Source: Halodesulfurarchaeum formicicum (GTDB lineage Archaea; Halobacteriota; Halobacteria; Halobacteriales; Halobacteriaceae). Taken from it: a stretch of DNA of 64,000 nt. The notes beneath the pieces are model-generated. The model saw only the letters and a program-made list of their open reading frames with translations. It was not told the DNA's origin and did not search any database. A program made the position numbers and the translations under genes. Positions 58,167-64,000 of this stretch are shown in pieces. The stretch lies in NCBI RefSeq assembly GCF_001886955.1, contig NZ_CP016804.1:186001-250000 (forward strand), given 5' to 3'. Position 1 is the stretch's first letter, and every line of letters begins with the position of its first letter.

Positions 58167-58619
58167 ATGGTACTCCAACTCAGCAGTCCGGCGTTTGCCG
58201 ACGGCGACCCCATTCCCGACCAGTACGGGTACACGGCCGCGAACGTGAATCCGCCGCTTGCAATCGAGGGCGTGCCCGCCGGGACAGTGTCACTGGCACT
58301 CGTGATGGACGATCCGGACGCCGTGGAACCCGCGGGCAAAGTCTGGGGCCACTGGCTCGTCTGGAACATCGACCCCGGAATCGAACTGATTCCCGAGGAC
58401 TGGGATGCTGCGGGCGCACACGAGGGAACCTCCGATTACGGGGAACGTGGATACGGGGGACCGAATCCGCCGAACCGGGAGCACACCTACCGGTTCCGGC
58501 TGTTCGCGCTCGACAGCGACCTGGCCCTCGATCCGGGGGCGGAGAAAGAGACACTCGAAGCCGAAATCGAGGGGCACGTCCTCGATCAGGCCACACTCAC
58601 CGGGACGTATGCGCCGTGA
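58167..58619 (+). CDS. YbhB/YbcL (PEBP, Raf-kinase-inhibitor-like) family protein
   Basis: A 150-aa soluble protein: LSSPAFADGDPIPDQYGYTAANVNPPL, then LVMDDPDAVEPAGKVWGHWLVWNI and GTSDYGERGYGGPNPPNREHTYRFRLFAL, the PEBP ligand pocket motifs (DPD and GxxGPxPP with His). The biochemical role of prokaryotic members is unknown. The start at ATG 58167 gives the normal family length; GTG/ATG 58152 would add five residues. Confidence 0.9.
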   Translation: MVLQLSSPAFADGDPIPDQYGYTAANVNPPLAIEGVPAGTVSLALVMDDPDAVEPAGKVWGHWLVWNIDPGIELIPEDWDAAGAHEGTSDYGERGYGGPNPPNREHTYRFRLFALDSDLALDPGAEKETLEAEIEGHVLDQATLTGTYAP

Positions 58620-59306
58620 CTACAGCAGGCGTTTGACCTGCTCGGCGTGTCCGTCCCCGGCCAGGGCCCGTAACGCGTCGAGGTCGGTCTCGCCGTCAGC
58701 ATTGACGAGGTAGGCCCGGCCCGGAACCGATCCGTAGACCTGCTGGAAGTCGTAGACGAAGCCGTAGATGGAGACGTCAGCGGGCACGTCCTCGCTCTCC
58801 TGGAGGAACTCGACCTGCCGGTCGACGTTGTACTCGACGAGTTGATCGACTAGATCTGCCCGATCCGGATCTACCCGATCGTCGGCCAGGCCGGCCTCGA
58901 TTACGGGGAAAAGCTCCTGAACCCACTTCGTTACGCCGGTGGGCAACTCCTCGCCCTCGCCCTTGACAGCTTCGAGCGCCGCCGTCACCGCTCCACAGCC
59001 GGTGTGACCAACTACGACGGCCACGTCGGTTCCGGTCTGGACGAGTGGGTAGAGCATGCTGCCGTCCACGACGCGATCGCCTTCGTGCCGATCCCAGACC
59101 TGGTTGCCGATCGTGCTCGGCGTGAACAGCCAGCCGAGGTCCTCGACGGCCCACATCCCCTCCTGGCTGACTCGCGAGTCCGCGCAAGTCATGGCGACGG
59201 CGGCCGGTTCCTGTCCGTCCTGGACCGCGTCGAAGTGATCCGATTCCAGGGACTCGGTGTGCCGTGCGTTCCGTTCGAGAAGCTCCTGCAGGTTCGTTTC
59301 GGGCAT
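58620..59306 (-). CDS. Beta-class carbonic anhydrase
   Basis: A 228-aa zinc enzyme interconverting CO2 and bicarbonate. Zinc ligands and the Asp-Arg dyad are visible: Cys41, Asp43 and Arg45 in CADSRV, His101 and Cys104 in GHTGCGAV. TIGNQVW corresponds to the conserved RNAGN-like loop in altered form. It is convergent with the PEBP gene, with no spacer. Confidence 0.92.
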   Translation of the reverse strand: MPETNLQELLERNARHTESLESDHFDAVQDGQEPAAVAMTCADSRVSQEGMWAVEDLGWLFTPSTIGNQVWDRHEGDRVVDGSMLYPLVQTGTDVAVVVGHTGCGAVTAALEAVKGEGEELPTGVTKWVQELFPVIEAGLADDRVDPDRADLVDQLVEYNVDRQVEFLQESEDVPADVSIYGFVYDFQQVYGSVPGRAYLVNADGETDLDALRALAGDGHAEQVKRLL

Positions 59307-59416
59307 GTCCTCGTCTCCGGTTTCCGTCGGTTTCTATCTCCGGGTCCGGGCAGGTGTGGCCCAGGTCCGCCTTGGACGGTCACAACCCCCTTGGGTCTGC
59401 CCGCCGTACATGGCGT

Positions 59417-59998
59417 ATGGCAACTTCTGTACCGACGGATCAGTCGAGCCGTACCGAACTCGCGGCGAGTGCCGGTCTGGGGGTCATCGCTGCAGCTCTC
59501 GGCTATCTCTTGACTGCCCTGTTGCTGAGTGGTGAGGCCCGAGACGCCGTCATGGCCGAGGTCTCCGAGTGGAAGGTCCTGTTCTGGTACTTCGCCAACG
59601 CCCACATGGTCGACACCGAAGTCAGCGGTTCGATCGGTGGATTCGGCGGCGTCGATAGCGTCAACTTCCTGGCGCAGTCGAACGCGGCCGGGGCCGGTCT
59701 CCTGTATCTGGTTCCGCCGCTGGTCCTCGTGGGTGTCGGTGCGCTGCTCGCCCATCGACTCGATGCCCGAGACGTGGGCGAAGCCGTGGTCGCTGGCGCG
59801 CCGGTCGCACTCGGGTACGCCCTGGTCCTTGGAATCGGCGCATTCGTCAGCCGCGCGACCATGGAGGCGTCCATGATCGGTGTCGATGTGTCCAGTTCGA
59901 TCGGCCCGCAATTGCTCCCCGCAATCCTGCTCGGTGGCATCGTCTACCCCCTCGTGTTCGCGACGGTGGGGGCGGTCCTGGTAGCGGTCGTCCGGTAG
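59417..59998 (+). CDS. Haloarchaeal membrane protein of unknown function
   Basis: A 193-aa protein with four or five predicted helices (GLGVIAAALGYLLTALLLSG, GLLYLVPPLVLVGVGALLAH, EAVVAGAPVALGYALVLGIG, LLPAILLGGIVYPLVFATVGAVLVAVV) and a soluble loop containing FANAHMVDTEVSG. No family with known function is recognised. The start is taken at MATSVPTDQ; the open frame to 59264 overlaps the divergent carbonic anhydrase gene. Confidence 0.78.
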   Translation: MATSVPTDQSSRTELAASAGLGVIAAALGYLLTALLLSGEARDAVMAEVSEWKVLFWYFANAHMVDTEVSGSIGGFGGVDSVNFLAQSNAAGAGLLYLVPPLVLVGVGALLAHRLDARDVGEAVVAGAPVALGYALVLGIGAFVSRATMEASMIGVDVSSSIGPQLLPAILLGGIVYPLVFATVGAVLVAVVR

Positions 59999-60155
59999 GG
60001 TTCGAGTCACACCCGATCACGGTCGTCGAACAGCGACTCGATTTTCGTGGCTGTGGGGGACCTTCATCGGACTCGATCGTTCTGTTCGAACCTGTGTGTT
60101 GGACGCCGAGACTGTCGAGAAACTACTAAGGGCGATGCTTTGGTACGTGAACCAG

Positions 60156-60797
60156 ATGGCCGCTCCCGTCTCAGCGCTGGTTCGCTCTCCTGCCGCCTTC
60201 TTTTCTTCACGCATGGAGCGACCGGGTCACATTCTCCCGGTGTTGATCCTCTCGCTCACTGGTGCCAGTACACTCGGTGCGCAGTTGCTCCTCGCATCGA
60301 TGTCCGTGATCGGTGAGCGATTGACACTCTCCTACGTGAGTACGGCGTTTCAGATCGAGATTCCGGCAATCACCGTCGCCGGGGCACTCGTCAGCTTCGG
60401 TCACGTCTTCCTCTACTGGTTGGTTTTCGCCGCGAGTTTCTATCTGCTATCGCTTCCATTTGCCTCTACCGGGACCTTTTCCTCGGTCTTTTGGCTGTCT
60501 GCCTGGGGGTTCGTGCCCTGGGCGCTCGCTGGGGTGCTCTGGCTCGGAGCGATGGTCGTCAGTGCCGCTTCGGTCCCGCCCCCTGCGACAGCAGCGGGAA
60601 ATTCGGCCTTCGTTGCGCAAGTCCAGGCGACACAGATCGTCGAGACCAGTCTCTTGGTGGACCACCTGGCCACGGCCTGGTCACTTGGACTCTGGGCCGT
60701 TCTGGTCCGGACGGTCCGTGACGTACGGTGGTGGCAGGCAGCGTTCGCTGTAGCGCCCGTCGCTGCATTCGAGATTGCGAAAGTGTTCGTGCTCTAA
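60156..60797 (+). CDS. Yip1-domain membrane protein
   Basis: A 213-aa protein with five or so helices. APVSALVRSPAAFFSSRMERPGHILPVLIL followed by SFGHVFLYWLVFAASFYLLS and FWLSAWGFVPWALAGVLWLG matches the Yip1 pattern found in archaea. Function unknown. The start at 60156 is chosen because an AT-rich box precedes it by about 28 nt; in-frame ATGs at 60096 and 60135 are alternatives. Confidence 0.8.
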   Translation: MAAPVSALVRSPAAFFSSRMERPGHILPVLILSLTGASTLGAQLLLASMSVIGERLTLSYVSTAFQIEIPAITVAGALVSFGHVFLYWLVFAASFYLLSLPFASTGTFSSVFWLSAWGFVPWALAGVLWLGAMVVSAASVPPPATAAGNSAFVAQVQATQIVETSLLVDHLATAWSLGLWAVLVRTVRDVRWWQAAFAVAPVAAFEIAKVFVL

Positions 60798-60813
60798 ACA
60801 TAGTTCCTCGTTC

Positions 60814-61101
60814 TCACTCGACGTGATTGAACGCGACATCGATCGCAGCGAGCCCCACGAGGTAGCTAATGGAGACCACGAGCAGCGACGCCGCATCCGT
60901 CACTCCAGGGACTACGGGAAGCCCAACAGTCAGCCCGACCGGGACGACCGTCAGCATGGCGATGCCAAGGGCGAGTAACCCCATCTGTTTTGACCCGTAT
61001 CGCTGGTACGCTCGGTAGCTCTGAAGCGAGACGAAAAAGCCAATGATCCCGACCAGCGCCAGCAGTACTGTCGTTACGTTACTTACCAGGGATGGATTCA
61101 C
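60814..61101 (-). CDS. Small membrane protein, DUF7521-like (second of pair)
   Basis: A 95-aa protein with three helices (TVLLALVGIIGFFVSLQSYRAY, LLALGIAMLTVVPVGLTVGL, LLVVSISYLVGLAAIDVAF). It resembles the small haloarchaeal proteins I know as DUF7521. Its start overlaps the preceding gene's stop by 4 bp; the pair probably forms a heteromeric membrane complex. Confidence 0.75.
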   Translation of the reverse strand: MNPSLVSNVTTVLLALVGIIGFFVSLQSYRAYQRYGSKQMGLLALGIAMLTVVPVGLTVGLPVVPGVTDAASLLVVSISYLVGLAAIDVAFNHVE

Positions 61102-61424
61102 GATTGCTCACCTCCGGGGAAATACAGCGTGGCCAAGACGACGAGCAGACCGAGCAGCTCGATCGCCGTCGTGAAGAGGGCGATTATGTCTCCGCCGATC
61201 GGGAGCATCGTCGCCGCGAGGAACCGGAGACCAATTGGAATACTGGTGACCAGAACCAGCCCCACCGCGAGCCCCTCGCTCCGGAGCGAACTTGCCTCCC
61301 GGTATCCTCGAAGGAAGGTAAACGCGATCCAGAGCGCGTACAGGAACGCGGCTCCGAGCGCGAAGACGGCGAGCACGGCGACCGGAATCGACCCGCCCAC
61401 GGCAGCGAACAGTGTCTCAATCAT
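61098..61424 (-). CDS. Small membrane protein, DUF7521-like (first of pair)
   Basis: A 108-aa protein with three helices (IPVAVLAVFALGAAFLYALWIA, LAVGLVLVTSIPIGLRFLAA, ALFTTAIELLGLLVVLATLYF), a paralogue of the following gene in length and helix pattern (both have an xYRxY/GYREA-like loop after helix 1). It overlaps the winged-helix gene before it by 4 bp. The operon therefore couples a regulator to two membrane proteins. Confidence 0.75.
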   Translation of the reverse strand: MIETLFAAVGGSIPVAVLAVFALGAAFLYALWIAFTFLRGYREASSLRSEGLAVGLVLVTSIPIGLRFLAATMLPIGGDIIALFTTAIELLGLLVVLATLYFPGGEQS

Positions 61425-61771
61425 GTGATATCACCTACGAGCTTTCGGAAGCGATCGACGGCGTCCTCGGCCGAGCGGTCGACCTGAACCGACAGTCCGT
61501 CCGACTCGACACAGATATGAACTGCGTCGACCGCCGCAACATACTGCTTTCGATGGTGACCGGCGTCGTCTGGCTGTACCCGTGCCGCGACGAGATCCAT
61601 CTCCTCCAGATCGGACAGCCGGCGGTACACCGTCGGCTTCGAGGCGTCCACCTGCTTCACTAATTCAGGGGCGGAGAGTGGTTCCTGGGCGACTCGTTCC
61701 AGAATTTCCCGGGAAAAATCGTCGTGGACGGCTTCGAGCACCTCGACTTCTTCGCCGTCCATGGACCGCAT
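61421..61771 (-). CDS. Winged helix-turn-helix transcriptional regulator
   Basis: A 116-aa ArsR-like regulator: HDDFSREILERVAQEPLSAPELVKQVDASKPTVYRRLSDLEEMDLV is the DNA-binding wing, followed by QPDDAGHHRKQYVAAVDAVHI. It is the first gene of a three-gene operon with the two DUF7521-like proteins, and probably regulates it. Confidence 0.87.
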   Translation of the reverse strand: MRSMDGEEVEVLEAVHDDFSREILERVAQEPLSAPELVKQVDASKPTVYRRLSDLEEMDLVAARVQPDDAGHHRKQYVAAVDAVHICVESDGLSVQVDRSAEDAVDRFRKLVGDIT

Positions 61772-61829
61772 TTCAGTGTGATTCCGTTTAAATATGGGTG
61801 GTCAGAGAGCTCCGATGCCTGCGTTTCGA

Positions 61830-62792
61830 TCAGGGCATCGCAGTGGGTGTCCCAGGTCCCTGACTCGACTGTGGCTGTGTGGGTGCCCCGGGGGTCTTCT
61901 CCCCGCTCACGAGGAACTCGATCGCCGCGCCGACGAATTCTTCGTTGTCGTTTCGGTGTGCCCACTCCGTGTCGAAAAGCGACGCGTCCCCGACCGCGAG
62001 TACGTCACCGTTCCGGGTGGCGACGGGATAGGATGCGGCTTCTCGGTCGCTAGATACCTTTGCCGTGTCTACCGTTTCAAGGACGGGCGTCCCGCCCCGA
62101 ACCGGCACGGCCTCGTGAACGGTTACGTTCGTCTCGCTCGGGAATTCTGATCCCGACGGCGTGGCGTAGACGTTGCGGTAGTTGAGATCGTACCGTTCCA
62201 GGTCGTACACGTATCCGTCACCATACGCAACCCCGAAGGAGGCTGCAAGCCCGGTCAGCGGTGTTGAGGAGGTGACCTGGGTCGAACCCAGCAACAGGGA
62301 CGTCAAGGTACCGCCTGTCTGGGTTGTGGGCTCGCCGGCGAGGAGAACTCGACCACCGGCGTCGACGAACGCGTTCAACCCTGCTCGGTCTTCAGCCGAA
62401 TAGGCCGTGCCCGGCGAGATAACGACGAACGCGTCAGCCTGGCGAAGTGTCGCGTTGACCGAGCCCAGGGCACTTCCACGGTAGAAGCTTACCTCGTGGC
62501 CGGCTTCCGTAAGGGCGGAGACGATCGGATCGAGTGAGGCCCTGTCGATGCCGTTACTGTGGGCTGCGTCGATTACCACGTGCTTTGGCTCTGCCGCGGC
62601 TTCGATTGAAACCGTGCCGGTCTCTGCTGGGGCCTCGGCCAGGATATTGGCCGAGTTGTGTGAGCTAACGTCCAGATCTGCCTCGTCGGATACCGGCTGG
62701 CCGCTCATCGCCGGTATCGTGAACAGCGCCCCGACAGCCAGGCTTACCAGTACGAACAATCCAATCCGACTCAGCAACTCATCACCCTGCAT
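61830..62792 (-). CDS. DUF4350-domain membrane-anchored protein
   Basis: A 320-aa protein with one N-terminal helix (IGLFVLVSLAVGALFTIPAM) and an exported domain. VVIDAAHSNGIDRASLDPIVSALTEAGHEVSFYRG, DAFVVISPGTAYSAEDRAGLNAFVDAGGRVLLAGEP and VLAVGDASLF match DUF4350, a glutamine-amidotransferase-like fold. Function unknown. Its start overlaps the SppA gene, so the two are co-expressed and may act together in membrane-protein turnover. Confidence 0.83.
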   Translation of the reverse strand: MQGDELLSRIGLFVLVSLAVGALFTIPAMSGQPVSDEADLDVSSHNSANILAEAPAETGTVSIEAAAEPKHVVIDAAHSNGIDRASLDPIVSALTEAGHEVSFYRGSALGSVNATLRQADAFVVISPGTAYSAEDRAGLNAFVDAGGRVLLAGEPTTQTGGTLTSLLLGSTQVTSSTPLTGLAASFGVAYGDGYVYDLERYDLNYRNVYATPSGSEFPSETNVTVHEAVPVRGGTPVLETVDTAKVSSDREAASYPVATRNGDVLAVGDASLFDTEWAHRNDNEEFVGAAIEFLVSGEKTPGAPTQPQSSQGPGTPTAMP

Positions 62793-63693
62793 AGGTGGTC
62801 ACCTCCGTGGAGTTGGTGCCGATTTCGGCAGGCGTTCCCCAGAGTGCGAGATACCGAACGCGGTCGACACCAGGCGAGTGGAAGAGCGTTTCAGGCGTCG
62901 TACTTCCACTCTCGAGTCCGATCAACGAGAGCAAGTCGGTGATCGAAACTGGATCTCGGTGTTCGGTCTCGTACGAGCCGAGATCGGCTTTCTCAGCAGC
63001 CGCCTGAATCGCAGTCTCGAGGCCACCGATTCTGTCGGCATAGCCGTTTTCGACCGCCTCGGCCCCGGTGTATATCTTCGCCTGTGCGACTTCGGTTCGG
63101 GAGAGTGTAATCTCTTCACCCCGTTCGTTCATGACCGTGCTCACGAAGGACCGTTTGAGCGTCTCAAGTTGCGCCTGGTACTCGTCGATCGTGGCCCCGG
63201 ACGCTTTGTCGGGCCCGGAGGTCATGGAGGCCGGCACGCCCTCGCTATCCGCATACGAGGCGATGACGCCGACGTGGCCGACCATCGAACTCGGCTGGGC
63301 GTAAATCGTGTCACTCGGGAGTATTGTGTAGTAGGCTCCCGACGCGGCCATTGAGCGGACGCTCGTCACGACGGGCTTCTCTTGGGCAAGGCGTTTGACG
63401 GCCCTGTACTGGGTTTCACTGCCCGTAACTGCACCGCCACCGCTGTCCACACGGAGGACAACGGCGTCGATGGAATCGTCCTCTCGGACGTCACGAAGTT
63501 CCTGGGCGGTCGTGTCGGCGGTTGCGCCAGTGATCGATTCGTCTATCGTAACGACGGCGACGGTCCCATCCGCTCCGGCGACGGCTCCGAGCCCCGGAGG
63601 GATGAGTATCGCACCGACGAGGATGCCGATTATTGCGAGGACTGCATACGAGGAGAGGAGCTCCCGTACGAAGTCATCAATTCGATTGCTCAT
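62782..63693 (-). CDS. sppA: Signal peptide peptidase SppA (S49 family)
   Basis: A 303-aa membrane-bound serine protease that degrades signal peptides or membrane fragments. It has an N-terminal helix (SSYAVLAIIGILVGAILIPPGL), then VVLRVDSGGGAVTGSE, the nucleophile Ser in SMAASGAYYTI, MVGHVGVIASY and the general-base Lys region SGPDKASGATIDEY. The single S49 domain is the archaeal form. The start at 63693 is chosen because the longer frame to 63744 adds an atypical tail before the membrane helix. Confidence 0.9.
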   Translation of the reverse strand: MSNRIDDFVRELLSSYAVLAIIGILVGAILIPPGLGAVAGADGTVAVVTIDESITGATADTTAQELRDVREDDSIDAVVLRVDSGGGAVTGSETQYRAVKRLAQEKPVVTSVRSMAASGAYYTILPSDTIYAQPSSMVGHVGVIASYADSEGVPASMTSGPDKASGATIDEYQAQLETLKRSFVSTVMNERGEEITLSRTEVAQAKIYTGAEAVENGYADRIGGLETAIQAAAEKADLGSYETEHRDPVSITDLLSLIGLESGSTTPETLFHSPGVDRVRYLALWGTPAEIGTNSTEVTTYAG

Positions 63694-63867
63694 CCAGTCT
63701 GCTCCTCGTGGGCCCCACAGGTAAGATGGCAAGCGCAGTTTCACAGCCAGAAACTCCGCTGGCGATTTCCGGACTGTCCCGAGTTTCGGGGAGTGAAACA
63801 GCGCGCCTGGCTTTAGGGGGGTCCCTGGCCATTTCCCGTCTGGCTAGCGTCTCTGGCCGTGAACACG

Positions 63868-64000
63868 ATGGATCTCGAGGAATTCACCGCGCGAAACGCG
63901 CCCGACCCAGGTGGCGAACAGTTCAAACTCGAAAACGACTACACGCTCGATGTGACCGTCAACGGATCGGTCAAAGCCAAAGCCGGCTCGATGATCGCTC
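63868..64000 (+). CDS. AIM24-family protein, 5' end only
   Basis: The first 44 codons of a gene that runs out of the window. MDLEEFTARNAP, then FKLENDYTLDVTVNGSVKAKAGSMIA, is the typical start of AIM24/TIGR00266 proteins, a beta-helix family of unknown biochemical role. A GTG at 63859 is a possible alternative start. Confidence 0.85.
   Translation, partial: MDLEEFTARNAPDPGGEQFKLENDYTLDVTVNGSVKAKAGSMIA

Overview
The window is chromosomal DNA of a haloarchaeon (class Halobacteria). The evidence is an archaeal rRNA operon of 16S - tRNA-Ala(UGC) - 23S - 5S order, acidic proteins encoded at high GC, leaderless-type promoters with a TATA-like box about 27 nt before the start codon, a twin-arginine lipoprotein, archaeosortase A with a PGF-CTERM substrate, and many haloarchaea-specific small proteins. 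The 5S rRNA is 231 nt instead of about 122 nt because of an insertion of about 108 nt near its 3' end. From memory this matches the enlarged 5S of Halococcus morrhuae, so a Halococcus-like lineage is possible but not shown.

Layout. 1-5.1 kb: rRNA operon, with a textbook bulge-helix-bulge processing stem for pre-23S and a 76-bp tandem repeat in the 16S-23S spacer. 5.3-9.5 kb: a TAXI-type TRAP transporter (binding lipoprotein, DUF1850 protein, fused permease). 9.5-13.7 kb: RNase H-like nuclease, tRNA-Cys, an SDR, a calcium-binding-repeat surface protein, a hydrolase and small proteins. 13.7-36.7 kb: a region of visibly lower GC bounded by very AT-rich spacers. It holds an SMC-like/RdfA pair and then a mycofactocin locus. 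36.7-64 kb: ordinary GC-rich haloarchaeal chromosome (archaeosortase A, serine acetyltransferase, a 1406-aa mosaic surface protein, GAPDH, Hsp20, ribosomal protein L10e, DNA methyltransferase, Na+/H+ antiporter, carbonic anhydrase, SppA and others).

The main discovery is the mycofactocin locus at 17.7-36.1 kb. A 40-residue precursor, MftA, ends in IDGICGVY (29731-29853). It is followed by MftB, MftC and MftF, and by MftE 2.8 kb further on. Around these lie two SDRs of the mycofactocin-coupled (bound-NAD nicotinoprotein) type, two FMN/4Fe-4S/FAD enzymes of the FadH/OYE/trimethylamine-dehydrogenase type, a complete ETF/FixABCX set, an aldehyde dehydrogenase, an IclR regulator, a divergent BCCT carrier and a small EamA protein. 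The inferred circuit is: substrate imported by the BCCT carrier; alcohol or amine oxidised by SDRs that pass electrons to mycofactocin; the aldehyde oxidised by the dehydrogenase; reduced mycofactocin reoxidised through an OYE-type flavoprotein, ETF and FixC/FixX to the quinone pool. Two oddities stand out: MftD is absent from the locus, and MftC has lost most of the cysteine block that should bind its auxiliary Fe-S clusters.

All positions were read by eye. Start codons, rRNA ends and structure boundaries are best estimates.
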